Part shown: positions 52,592 through 64,000 of the stretch, one piece after another
Numbering within the stretch: the stretch's first letter is position 1
Layout of the letters: each line of letters opens with the position of its first letter
NCBI RefSeq assembly: GCF_023712425.1
Contig: NZ_JAMAYG010000001.1
Span: 186,001 to 250,000 of the forward strand
Direction of reading: 5' to 3'
Length of the DNA: 64,000 nucleotides
Source of the DNA: Rothia sp. P100
GTDB taxonomy: Bacteria; Actinomycetota; Actinomycetes; Actinomycetales; Micrococcaceae
Position numbers and translations under genes: made by a program
The notes under the pieces: model-generated
What the model was told of the DNA's origin: nothing
Seen by the model: the letters and a program-made list of their open reading frames with translations, nothing else
Database searches by the model: none

Positions 52592-53905
52592 ATGCCAAAA
52601 ATTCCGCGTCCCCGCCGTTTGCGTTTTTTAAATCGCAGAGCTTCTTCCCAGAGATCACCGAAGAGTGATTTTCCAATATCTGGTTCGGGTGCTGAAGCAC
52701 AGCAAGAATGGTTCACGCTCCCAGTGATTCCAGGGGCTCTCCCCCGGCACCGCTTTGTGCTACCCGATGAGCCCACCACGGTAGAAACTGAAGATATCGG
52801 CACCGGTGAGCAACCCCGTTGGTCAAGATCAGCTCGTGTTCCAGATGGCAAAGCTCGGCACATCACCAACCCCATTTATTTTGGGTTTATGGTGACAGTG
52901 GGAGTGGGCTTTGCCTTGCTCTGCTACTACCTGATGATCAACGTTGGGGCTCTAGCGGGCTGGCTAACAGGAGCTGTCTTTATTGGTTTGGGCCTTGACC
53001 CCATGGTGAGAAAGCTAGAAAAGCTCGGGATCCCCCGGGGCTTCGGTGTAGGCACCGTGTTCCTTGCCTTTACAGCCTTCCTTTCAGCTATCATTTTCTG
53101 GGTGATACCGGTGATTGCCCGCCAGGCTATTACTTTCATCAACGGCTTCCCCCAACAGTTCGAAAACTTCCTCAACTCAGATTTCTTTGAGGGGCTCGAT
53201 AGCCGCTATAACATTCGCACAGCAGTCGATGCTGAGGTCGATAAGTTCTTTGCCGATATCACGGCTGATTCTTCAGTGATGAGTAGCTTTTTTAATTCGC
53301 TCATCAATGCAGGTTCCACTCTGGCAGAATTTCTCACCGGCACTATCATTGTTCTCTTTTTATCGGGCTACGTCCTGGCTTCGCTGCCCACAATCAAGGC
53401 CTGGGGAGTTCGTTTAGCTCCTGCATCCAAACGGGAAAGGGTGGCAGACCTCACAGAGAAAATTACCAGCTCAGTTGGCCAGTACGTCTCAGGTCAGGCG
53501 GTGGTAGCGGTCTGTAATGCGTCCTTCGCCCTAGTAGTGATGCTTCTAGTGGGAGTGCCCTTCCCCCACTTGCTCATGCTCTTTGTGCTTATCCTTGCCT
53601 TCATTCCCCTGGTGGGTGGGGTGAGCGCCGCAGCCCTTGTATCGCTAGTAGCTCTTCTAGAAAGCTGGCAGACTGCTGTCTTCTTTTTGATCCCCTACTT
53701 GGTCTACTTGCAGATCGAGGCATACTTCATTTCTCCGCGAATTATGAGCAAAGCCGTAGCTGTGCCGGGTGGGGTGGCCGTCATCGCTGTGGCAGCCGGT
53801 GCCGCCCTCTGGGGTGTACTCGGCGCCATTATTGCTATCCCCGTTGCCGCGTCCTTGCTCATCTTGCTCCGCGAAGTGCTCATCCCCCGCCAAGACACCC
53901 TCTAG
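52592..53905 (+). CDS. AI-2E/PerM-family membrane protein
   Basis: The 437-residue protein has a charged N-terminal tail of about 95 residues, then about seven membrane segments. The AI-2E family marks GLDPMVRKLEKLGIPRGFGV, FLSGYVLASLP, and the late LVGVPFPHLLMLFVLILAFIPLVGG and YLQIEAYFISPRIM are present. Family members have been linked to autoinducer-2 export or cation exchange, so no substrate is claimed. The ATG lies in a purine-poor leader without a clear Shine-Dalgarno sequence. Confidence 0.8.
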   Translation: MPKIPRPRRLRFLNRRASSQRSPKSDFPISGSGAEAQQEWFTLPVIPGALPRHRFVLPDEPTTVETEDIGTGEQPRWSRSARVPDGKARHITNPIYFGFMVTVGVGFALLCYYLMINVGALAGWLTGAVFIGLGLDPMVRKLEKLGIPRGFGVGTVFLAFTAFLSAIIFWVIPVIARQAITFINGFPQQFENFLNSDFFEGLDSRYNIRTAVDAEVDKFFADITADSSVMSSFFNSLINAGSTLAEFLTGTIIVLFLSGYVLASLPTIKAWGVRLAPASKRERVADLTEKITSSVGQYVSGQAVVAVCNASFALVVMLLVGVPFPHLLMLFVLILAFIPLVGGVSAAALVSLVALLESWQTAVFFLIPYLVYLQIEAYFISPRIMSKAVAVPGGVAVIAVAAGAALWGVLGAIIAIPVAASLLILLREVLIPRQDTL

Positions 53906-53925
53906 GTCTACAGAAGGAAGAGCTT

Positions 53926-54261
53926 CTACCAGAGTCTGCGCGTCTCCCAGCAATGTTTATGCCAGTGGCGCCGCTCTTCGATGGCTCTTTGTTTACCAAA
54001 GATGTGATCTTGCTGCCAGACCACCAGGTGAGCGGTACCTGGGATAATGGAACGTTTGCATTCGGGACACTTATAGGTCTTGACAGCGTTGACTGAAGGA
54101 ATGTACTGAACGAACCACTCTCCATCCCCTGCCTTCTCGATGTAGGGTGCAGGGTCTAAGATGCGCGAGATATCCCGCCCCGGGGGGCGAGCTTTCTGCC
54201 ATTTGCTGGGAACAGGGCCAGAATTATTTTTGCGGGATGCGGGGTGGGCTTTACGGGGCAT
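53926..54261 (-). CDS. Small zinc-binding protein, conserved in actinobacteria
   Basis: The product is about 111 residues. CPECKRSIIPGTAHLVVW and RRHWHKHCW supply a CPxC pair plus His and Cys ligands, a probable zinc finger. The N-terminus is basic (PRKAHPASRK). The layout matches small actinobacterial proteins often mis-named ATP/GTP-binding. It converges on the AI-2E gene and is divergent from nucS, which starts 69 bases away. The function is unknown; nucS next door suggests a nucleic-acid role as a guess. Confidence 0.7.
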   Translation of the reverse strand: MPRKAHPASRKNNSGPVPSKWQKARPPGRDISRILDPAPYIEKAGDGEWFVQYIPSVNAVKTYKCPECKRSIIPGTAHLVVWQQDHIFGKQRAIEERRHWHKHCWETRRLW

Positions 54262-54330
54262 GCTCACTATTTTCTCACGGATTGTGGGCCAGTAGGCTGA
54301 AGGCCTAGACCCGGGTGCTAGAGTGGTACG

Positions 54331-55047
54331 GTGCGTTTAGTATTTGCTGATTGTTCTGTTGATTATATGGGTAGACTTTCTGCTCATCTGCCCCGCGCCA
54401 CCCGCCTCTTGGTGGTGAAGAATGACGGGTCAGTGCTTATTCACTCGGATGGCGGTTCCTACAAGCCGCTGAACTGGATGAGCCCACCTGCTCGCCTACA
54501 CATTGCCGACCGAGTTGAAATAGACAGCACCTCCTTAGCCGATGAGCTGGACAGTGATGTCTGTGAGCTCTGGACGGTACAGGCGGCTAAAACCGATGAC
54601 CGCTTGGTGATTAGAGTTTTCGAGAAGATCAACGAAATGAGCCATGACTTGGGCAGTGACCCCGGGCTCATTAAAGACGGTGTTGAAGCTGACCTCCAGC
54701 GCCTGCTATCTGATCAGATTGAGCTCTTAGGCTCGGGCTACCGCATGGTTCGCCGCGAGTACCCCACCGCCATTGGTCCCGTTGATATCCTCGCTAAAGA
54801 CGCCTCGGGAGTTTCCGTTGCTGTTGAGCTCAAGCGTGTGGGCGATATTGACGGTGTTGAGCAGCTAACTCGCTACCTTGAACTTCTTAACCGTGACCCT
54901 CTGCTGGCTCCAGTACAGGGTGTTTTTGCCGCGCAGCGTATTAAGCCTCAAGCTCGCACGCTGGCTGAGGACAGGGGCATTCGCTGCGTATCCCTTGACT
55001 ATGACGCTATGCGCGGGGTGGATGATGTGGAGTCCCGCCTCTTTTAG
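54331..55047 (+). CDS. nucS: Mismatch-specific endonuclease NucS
   Basis: The 238-residue NucS/EndoMS acts in the mismatch-repair pathway of actinobacteria, which lack MutS and MutL. It has an N-terminal binding domain ([20 protein letters not shown]). The nuclease part follows, with GPVDILAKD as the catalytic Asp region and VAVELKRVG as the E-x-K motif, in the PD-(D/E)XK order. The GTG at 54331 follows TAGAGT by six bases and is probably leaderless. It converges on the ATP synthase operon, separated by a strong terminator. Confidence 0.95.
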   Translation: MRLVFADCSVDYMGRLSAHLPRATRLLVVKNDGSVLIHSDGGSYKPLNWMSPPARLHIADRVEIDSTSLADELDSDVCELWTVQAAKTDDRLVIRVFEKINEMSHDLGSDPGLIKDGVEADLQRLLSDQIELLGSGYRMVRREYPTAIGPVDILAKDASGVSVAVELKRVGDIDGVEQLTRYLELLNRDPLLAPVQGVFAAQRIKPQARTLAEDRGIRCVSLDYDAMRGVDDVESRLF

Positions 55048-55105
55048 TGATTGGGTTGCAACTAGCCCACCCTTCAGAAAGCTTTTTGCTCTGATGGCAT
55101 TAAAA

Positions 55106-55151
55106 ACAAAAGCCGGGCTTCCCCACATGCGTGGGGAAGCCCGGCTTTTGT
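55106..55151. terminator. Strong bidirectional terminator between nucS and atpC
   Basis: ACAAAAGCCGGGCTTCCCCAC and its complement form a 21-bp perfect stem around ATGC, with A/T-rich outer arms. It ends both nucS (plus) and the ATP synthase operon (minus). Confidence 0.95.
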
Positions 55152-55156
55152 GCAAC

Positions 55157-55414
55157 CTAAATGGTCGCGTGCTTAGCTGCGATGGTGACTCGATCGTTTG
55201 AAACGGTCAAGAAACCTTCGTGCAGGCGGGTCACCTTCTTCTCGCCGGTAACCGACTCGATAAGAAGTTCGCCGTCTTCAGCTAGAAGAGCCATGGTGGG
55301 GATGTGACCGGGCATGATGCCGATGTCACCGTTGACGGTGCGAGCACGTAGGTACTTCGCTTCGCCAGCCCACACGACCGATTGGCGTGAAACGACTTCT
55401 ACTTTGAGTGCCAT
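55157..55414 (-). CDS. atpC: ATP synthase epsilon subunit
   Basis: The 85-residue protein consists of the N-terminal beta-sandwich (LKVEVVSRQSVVWAGEAKYL, GDIGIMPGHIPTMALL). It lacks the C-terminal helical hairpin present in longer epsilon subunits such as that of E. coli. Short forms occur in related actinobacteria. Without the hairpin, the usual epsilon-type inhibition of ATP hydrolysis cannot work in the standard way. It is the last gene of the operon, 2 bases after atpD. Confidence 0.95.
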   Translation of the reverse strand: MALKVEVVSRQSVVWAGEAKYLRARTVNGDIGIMPGHIPTMALLAEDGELLIESVTGEKKVTRLHEGFLTVSNDRVTIAAKHATI

Positions 55415-55416
55415 GA

Positions 55417-56889
<1,473 letters not shown>

Positions 56890-56926
56890 TTACTTGTGTA
56901 GAGCGTGGAAAAGTTGTCTTCGAAGT

Positions 56927-57847
56927 TTAGGAGGCGAGTGCGTCCGCGCCGCCAACAATTTCGCTCAGTTCCTGAGTAATCTCAGCCTGGCGAGCGTTGT
57001 TCATCAGGCGAGTGTACTTCTTGATGAGATCGTCAGCGTTGTCACCTGCGGACTTCATCGCCCGCTGGCGTGAAGCAAGTTCAGACGCTGCGGCCTCAAG
57101 GAGGCAAGCGTAAATTCGAGAAGCGACGTAACGGGGCAGAAGTTCATCGAGTACTTCCTGAGGGTTCGGTTCGAATTCAAAGACTGAATTCTGTTCGAAC
57201 TGATCGTTCTCAAGGTGTTCACCGGGAACAATTTCTTCCCCCAGAGCGCGAGCGTCAGCTACCACGATAGGTAGCAGGCGCAGAACGCGGGTTTCCTGGG
57301 TCACCATTGAAACGAACTCGGTGTAGACGATATGAAGGTCATCTACCTCGCCGCTTTCAAAGGCTGAAAGAATGGCATCGCGGGCAGCTACAGCCATCTC
57401 CACGTTGGGGTTATCGGTGTTGCCTTCCCACGCCTGCTCGTACTCACGTTCACGGAAGTCAAAGTAGGACTTTGCCTTTCGCCCCATGAGGTAGAGCTTG
57501 ACCTCGCGCCCTTCACCGCGGAGCTTCTCAATGAGCCCCTCAGTTTTTTTAAGGACGGAGGATGAGTAGGAGCCAGCAAGACCGCGGTCGCTGGTCAGAA
57601 CCAGTACCGCTGAACGGCCACTACTGCCTTTGCTACCAGATGCAAGTAGCGGGTGCTCAATGTGATGCTGGGTAGCAATGGCGGTGACAGCCTTGGTCAG
57701 CGCGTTAGCGTAGGGGCTTGCTGCCTCTGAACTCTTACGCGCTTTGCTGATACGTGAGGTCGCGATCATCTCCATCGCCTTGAAGATTTTCTTCATAGAC
57801 GATGTTGAAGTAATCTTTTGGCGGTAAACCCTAATCTGGGCTCCCAT
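56927..57847 (-). CDS. atpG: ATP synthase gamma subunit
   Basis: The 306-residue central stalk subunit starts [28 protein letters not shown] and ends [24 protein letters not shown]. Both terminal coiled-coil helices, which turn inside the alpha/beta ring, are intact. The atpA gene is 78 bases upstream and atpD 46 bases downstream. Confidence 0.97.
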   Translation of the reverse strand: MGAQIRVYRQKITSTSSMKKIFKAMEMIATSRISKARKSSEAASPYANALTKAVTAIATQHHIEHPLLASGSKGSSGRSAVLVLTSDRGLAGSYSSSVLKKTEGLIEKLRGEGREVKLYLMGRKAKSYFDFREREYEQAWEGNTDNPNVEMAVAARDAILSAFESGEVDDLHIVYTEFVSMVTQETRVLRLLPIVVADARALGEEIVPGEHLENDQFEQNSVFEFEPNPQEVLDELLPRYVASRIYACLLEAAASELASRQRAMKSAGDNADDLIKKYTRLMNNARQAEITQELSEIVGGADALAS

Positions 57848-57925
57848 ATAGATTCCTTTCGTTCCCTGCTTTGATGGTGCTCAGCTCATAGAAGAGATGA
57901 GCACCAACAAAACTCGGGTAAATCG

Positions 57926-59551
<1,626 letters not shown>

Positions 59552-59715
59552 CTTATGTCCCTGCTCTCCTAATTGGTTGATGGTCTGCACTGAATGGGTG
59601 CGTCCATCTAAACTTGCAAGACGTAGGTTCCCGCCCGCCATCAGTGGATGAACGGGAACTCGCTACTGCCTTATGTATCTTCTAAATCACCGTCGTAAAC
59701 GGTTTGTCACACTGC

Positions 59716-60527
59716 CTATGCGAAGGATCGGCTGAGATCTGCTAGGCGGGTTGAAAGAGTGCCATCAATGACCTCGTCCCCTACCTGAACACGCAGACCG
59801 CCCAGAACCGAAGGATCGACAGTGATATCGAGCTTTAGGTCCTTACCGTAGGTTGTGTTGAGTGAACCCTGCAGCTTAGCAATTTGCTCAGCTGAGAGTG
59901 CCTCAGCGGCAGTTACTCGTGCAATCCAACGGTTTTGACGCTTGACGATGATTTCAACAAACTCATTAGCCAGGCGAGCTGCGGTGCTACCGCGAGTCGC
60001 TGAGCCAACTCGTTCGAGCAGAAGCTTGCCCTCTTCAGTGGTAACCTGACCACCAAGATTAACGGCGAGCTTCTTGAGTGCTTCTTTGCTTGCCCTGCTG
60101 TCAGCTAGCGCTGACTGAGCCTCCGCTGAGCTATTGACGGTGTTGACAAAAGTCAACAGTTCGTTGACGACTGCGTCCAGTGCATCTGCACCGCCGCGCT
60201 GCTCAGCTGACATCGCAATCGCGGTCACGGCAGTTTTTTCAAGAGCATCTGCCAGGTCTCGCTCGGAGCTCCAGCGTGCCTCTGCAGCTGCAGAAACGAC
60301 GTTGAGAGCGCCTTCTGAAACCTTGCCGCTCAAAACTGCGCGGGCAATACCGGCGCGCTGTTCCGCTTCGCGAGAAGGATCGGTTAGACCTCGCCTCAAG
60401 CCACCGTTGCCATCGATAAGATCGACGACAGCGAAAAGCTCTGCTGCGAGGTGGTTGGGGTTAGAGGCAGTATTATCTGCCAGAACCTGTTCCACCTTGT
60501 TCAGTGATTCAGTTGATACTGCTGACA

Positions 60528-60528
<1 letters not shown>
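59716..60528 (-). CDS. atpH: ATP synthase delta subunit
   Basis: The 270-residue peripheral stalk subunit links b to the top of F1. The C-terminal segment RVTAAEALSAEQIAKLQGSL and VDPSVLGGLRVQVGDEVIDGTLSTRL is the conserved OSCP/delta signature. Its length exceeds the ~180-residue E. coli type, as is usual in actinobacteria. Its ATG shares one base with the atpF stop (TAATG). Confidence 0.95.
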
Positions 60529-61100
<572 letters not shown>

Positions 61101-61127
61101 TCAAGTAGGTTCGACATCAGTCGAACA

Positions 61128-61331
61128 TTACATAATGAATGCCAGGACCAGACCAAGAATTGCCAGTGCTTCAACCAGAGCGAAGCCCAGGAACAGCATG
61201 GGCTGCAGGGTCTTCTGTGACTCGGGCTGACGGGCAACGCTGGTCATGTAAGCAGCGAAGATCAGACCTACGCCGATGCCGCCGCCGATAGCTGAGAGAC
61301 CGTAGCCGATTGCGGTAAGTGAACCTTCCAT
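61128..61331 (-). CDS. atpE: ATP synthase c subunit
   Basis: The 67-residue proteolipid has two membrane helices joined by the polar loop [12 protein letters not shown]. The proton-carrying Glu lies in [19 protein letters not shown] 61331 has GAAAGGAAA upstream and gives [20 protein letters not shown], the usual start; the longer frame to 61355 is rejected. Confidence 0.97.
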   Translation of the reverse strand: MEGSLTAIGYGLSAIGGGIGVGLIFAAYMTSVARQPESQKTLQPMLFLGFALVEALAILGLVLAFIM

Positions 61332-61449
61332 GGTTTTTCCTTTCACAGAGCCCACGTGGGTGTTATGTGGGCAGAGTATTTATTTGGATAACTACCCGCT
61401 TGCACGGGTCGCTGTATTCATCTACTACGGTGAGCAGCAGAGAAAATCT

Positions 61450-62253
61450 TTAGTGGCCTTCTGAAACCGAGCCCTGCAGATAAACCGCGAGGAGCAGGGT
61501 GAAGACGTAGGCCTGGATGCACTGAATCATCAGCTCCAGGAAGAAGAGGAAGATGCCCAGGACACCAGAACCAACCGATGCCAGTGCAGCGAAGCCGCCT
61601 GCCTCCATGATGAGGTACTGGGTCAGTGAGGCGGCAACCATAATCGCCAAGTGACCACCGAACATGGTGGCGAAGAGACGAAGAGCATGGGTGGCTGGGC
61701 GGATCAACATGTTGGACATGAACTCAATGGGAATGAGGATGACATAGATGACCGGAGGAACACCGGATGGCATAGTCATGTCCTTGAAGAAAGTACCCAG
61801 ACCTTTTCGCTTAATACCAACACCAACCCAGGTCACATAAGCAATGATCGCCAGTGCGTAGGCTGAGCCTACATATGACATGGTGGGCAGCTGAATCAGC
61901 GGAATGGAACCGTAAAGGTTGTTGACCAGGATGAAGAAGAATGCTGTAAAGAGCAACGGCACGAAGGGCTTATAGGCGTGAGCGCCGATAATTTCTTTCC
62001 CCAGGCTGTTGCGTGCCATACCGTAACCCATTTCGCCAATGAACTGGGTGCGGGAAGGAACCATGGCACGCTTGCGAGCGGCATACATAAAGAAGCCTGC
62101 CACAATGACCACCGACAACATCACCAAGAGCATCTGCTTGCCAAAAGCAAACGAGCCGATCTCGAAGATTGCAGGTAGGTGCATGTCATCAATCGTGGGA
62201 GCTTGATAGCCCTGCTGTTCTCCAGCTGCAACAACTAGCCCGTTTGAAATCAA
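61450..62253 (-). CDS. atpB: ATP synthase a subunit
   Basis: The 267-residue membrane subunit forms the proton half-channels. The essential Arg lies in SNMLIRPATHALRLFATMFG, and the last helix is FFLELMIQCIQAYVFTLLLAVYL. I chose the TTG at 62253 because AAAGGA lies 6 bases upstream; a longer frame to 62298 would overlap no gene but adds an unusual basic start. It is the first of the eight canonical atp genes. Confidence 0.93.
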   Translation of the reverse strand: MISNGLVVAAGEQQGYQAPTIDDMHLPAIFEIGSFAFGKQMLLVMLSVVIVAGFFMYAARKRAMVPSRTQFIGEMGYGMARNSLGKEIIGAHAYKPFVPLLFTAFFFILVNNLYGSIPLIQLPTMSYVGSAYALAIIAYVTWVGVGIKRKGLGTFFKDMTMPSGVPPVIYVILIPIEFMSNMLIRPATHALRLFATMFGGHLAIMVAASLTQYLIMEAGGFAALASVGSGVLGIFLFFLELMIQCIQAYVFTLLLAVYLQGSVSEGH

Positions 62254-62349
62254 GGCAAGTCCTTTCTTGCTACTTGTTGGCCGCTTGCGCAACCTCATAG
62301 GTGTTCAAAGAATCAAAAGTATGTGTGGTCTCTTATTGAAAAGAGATAT

Positions 62350-62610
62350 TTATTTTTGGTGCGTCTGTCGCATGTGGAGGAAAACCAAGTAGACACCACC
62401 AAAGGCGCCAATAAGAACTCCTACCCACCGAATCCAAGAGGCTCCGAGCAAGTGGTCCAAGCCATAGCCTACCAAACCCCAGACCGCTATGCCGATAATG
62501 ACATAGAGAAGCGTCATAAAGGCACCAGCAGTACCTCCTCCGGCAATTAATTCGCCGGTTGAGCGAAGCTTCTTATCCTGGCTATACCAGGTGTCCTTAT
62601 CTTCTTTCAA
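62350..62610 (-). CDS. AtpZ/AtpI-like small membrane protein
   Basis: The 86-residue protein has two membrane helices (FMTLLYVIIGIAVWGLVGYG and WVGVLIGAFGGVYLVFLHM) separated by the loop LDHLLGASWIR. This is the layout of AtpZ/AtpI accessory proteins, thought to help assemble the c ring or carry Mg2+. Its place before atpB supports this. Confidence 0.75.
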   Translation of the reverse strand: MKEDKDTWYSQDKKLRSTGELIAGGGTAGAFMTLLYVIIGIAVWGLVGYGLDHLLGASWIRWVGVLIGAFGGVYLVFLHMRQTHQK

Positions 62611-62627
62611 CAGCCGCTCACTTTCCT

Positions 62628-63056
62628 TCAGTCAGTTGCGTCAAAGTACAGCAGTCGTTGCTTGGTGATGACGTACGCTTCAAGCCCCAGCTGCAGAAGA
62701 ATCGCGATAAGGGCCGCTACCATCATCCAGCCGTTCCTGAAACCATCGGGTACAGGAGCGAGAATCAACAGCAGCGTAAAGATAACTACCTTCACCACAT
62801 AAGCGATAACCAGTGAACGCGCGGCCGATGTCATCGACCGTCGCTCCCCCACAAGCACCGTTACGATGCTGATCAGGAAACTAAGATAGACGATACCTAC
62901 ACCGGTTAGAAAGCCACCAGCGCCGTCAACGCCTTCTATTATCGCTCCAATAATCGTACCGATAATGGCCAAGATTACAAAAGATAGTGTCACGTAACAC
63001 AGGATGCGCCACCACGGCATCTGGCCAACGGGCGGGTTACCGAATAATCGATGCAC
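62628..63056 (-). CDS. ATP synthase I-like membrane protein
   Basis: The 142-residue protein has four membrane segments and no charged catalytic motif. It lies between the WecA-like gene, which it overlaps by 20 bases, and the AtpZ-like gene. Related operons carry an AtpI-type protein here, so a role in ATP synthase assembly is likely but only inferred. Confidence 0.7.
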   Translation of the reverse strand: MHRLFGNPPVGQMPWWRILCYVTLSFVILAIIGTIIGAIIEGVDGAGGFLTGVGIVYLSFLISIVTVLVGERRSMTSAARSLVIAYVVKVVIFTLLLILAPVPDGFRNGWMMVAALIAILLQLGLEAYVITKQRLLYFDATD

Positions 63057-64000
63057 CTTTAACCTTTCTCAGAGCTGAGGGAAGGGACAGGTAGATCCCC
63101 AATAGACACACCACGAGGAGTGCTGACCAGATGGCATCCTGAGTCTCAAAAGGTAGAGCGAGAACCGTGATAGCTGTAATGACCAGGGTAAATACTGTTA
63201 CCAAAGACGCGCTACCAATATGACTCAGTCCGCAGTCCGTAAGCTGTTGATAGACGTGGGTGCGGTGGGGTTTGTACCACTGCTCCCCCCTGAGTACTCG
63301 CCGCAAGAGAGTTACACCGGTATCAGTCAGATAGACCAGTAGGGGCGCCAGGATGTACTCAAGATAGATTCCCGACAGGAAGGCGCCGATAGCCATTGAA
63401 GCGATGGCTCCACCCAGGAAGTAGGACCCTGCATCCCCCAGAAAAACATTCTTGCCGGTGCGCACGTTCCAGGGCAAGAAGGCAAGGTAGGCTGCAGCTA
63501 GGGCGGCGCCACCTCCTATGAGCCAGGGTGTCGAGTTTGCCCAGCCTGCGTAGCTGTAGGCCAACCCAACAGCAAAGCCGTGTAGCCCTGAAATGCCGTT
63601 GATGCCATCCATAAAATTGGTGACATTGATATAAGCAGCTACAGCGATGACCCCCAGCGGTAGCCACCATACAGGGGTGCCCAGAACATAGGTGAGACCT
63701 AAAGTGACGATTACACCAATCAGCACCTGAGCCCCAGCTCGTACCTTAATAGAGACACCGCGGTAGTCCTCAAGCCAGCCGAGAAGCCCGGCGGACATCA
63801 TGCCAAAGAGAACGCACAGGGCAACCGAGCGATCGGTATAAATTTGCCCATCAAGCAAGGCAATAACGTACCCCAAAAGGACTGCTAGCGCCGTTGCTAA
63901 GCCCATTCCGCGATAGACCGGAGAGGTATGAGATGAGCGCTCTGTTGGGATGTCTACAAGGTTCCAACGGTGCAAGAGTGGTCGTACTGCGAAGGGCAGG
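63037..64000 (-). CDS. WecA/MraY-family phosphoglycosyltransferase, 5' end beyond the window
   Basis: The frame is open to the window edge, so the N-terminus is missing. Visible marks are DIPTERSSHTSPVYRGMGLA near the start, TNFMDGINGISGLHG with the catalytic aspartates, FLGDAGSYFLGG, and the late KPHRTHVYQQL with the His cluster. About eight membrane segments remain. Such enzymes transfer a sugar phosphate from a UDP-sugar to undecaprenyl phosphate. In actinobacteria this gene often precedes the ATP synthase operon, as here. Confidence 0.9.
   Translation of the reverse strand, partial: LPFAVRPLLHRWNLVDIPTERSSHTSPVYRGMGLATALAVLLGYVIALLDGQIYTDRSVALCVLFGMMSAGLLGWLEDYRGVSIKVRAGAQVLIGVIVTLGLTYVLGTPVWWLPLGVIAVAAYINVTNFMDGINGISGLHGFAVGLAYSYAGWANSTPWLIGGGAALAAAYLAFLPWNVRTGKNVFLGDAGSYFLGGAIASMAIGAFLSGIYLEYILAPLLVYLTDTGVTLLRRVLRGEQWYKPHRTHVYQQLTDCGLSHIGSASLVTVFTLVITAITVLALPFETQDAIWSALLVVCLLGIYLSLPSALRKVKGASIIR

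Overview
The window looks like chromosome from a mycothiol-making actinobacterium of the Micrococcaceae, most like the genus Rothia. The evidence is moderate GC content, a NucS endonuclease, an S-(hydroxymethyl)mycothiol dehydrogenase, DUF2017, DUF3039 and DUF6318-like proteins, a clpS-DUF2017-murI-rph-rdgB cluster, and an ATP synthase operon preceded by a WecA-like transferase. The genus is inferred from protein flavour and gene order; no rRNA is present. I see no prophage, insertion sequence, CRISPR array or replication origin.

Layout. 1-1.8 kb: a dynamin-like GTPase cut by the left edge, two tandem tRNA-Glu genes each with its own terminator, and tRNA-Gln. 2-3.7 kb: a coupled lipoprotein and exported protein. 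4-10.8 kb, all on the minus strand: thrC, leuB, ilvE, a fumarylacetoacetase-family hydrolase and gltX, with a decayed YfbM/DUF1877-like gene downstream of ilvE. 10.8-13.5 kb: an FtsX-like permease remnant, a lipoprotein and a Tat-exported SGNH hydrolase. 13.6-22.4 kb, minus strand: metG, a secreted protein of unknown function, then serA, ilvC, ilvN and ilvB. The ilvB gene is preceded by a leader peptide and an attenuator. 22.5-32.1 kb, mostly plus strand: an unknown 150-residue protein, tRNA-Lys, a MarR regulator divergent from a peroxiredoxin, tRNA-Leu, an oligopeptide-type binding protein, mqo, a BrkB-family membrane protein with an alpha/beta hydrolase, and the mscR plus MBL-hydrolase pair. 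32.2-39.9 kb: sbcD-sbcC-MFS, an ADP-ribosylglycohydrolase and a convergent APH-family kinase. 40-46.4 kb: clpS to rdgB on minus, divergent from pncB-pncA on plus. 46.5-55 kb: a DEAH helicase, DUF3039, an ABC exporter, a thioredoxin-TPR protein, an AI-2E family membrane protein, a small zinc protein and nucS. 55.1-64 kb: the complete ATP synthase operon on minus (atpB-E-F-H-A-G-D-C), two small membrane genes upstream of it, and a WecA/MraY-family gene cut by the right edge.

How the genes work together. The left third is a branched-chain and related amino-acid block (ilvB, ilvN, ilvC, ilvE, leuB, thrC, serA) with two aminoacyl-tRNA synthetases. Its clearest regulatory element is the ilvB leader: a 22-codon peptide rich in Ile, Leu and Val codons, then a rho-independent hairpin, then a 24-codon ORF whose stop overlaps the ilvB start. 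The middle holds thiol and aldehyde detoxification, NAD salvage and DNA repair. The right end is energy generation.

Many genes have a -10-like hexamer (TAnnnT) 6 or 7 bases before the start codon and no Shine-Dalgarno sequence, so leaderless transcription is probably common here. Nothing in the window is clearly a new multi-gene system. The most rewarding items are the ilvB control region, the leaderless set, the coupled lipoprotein/exported-protein pair, and a few secreted proteins without assigned function.
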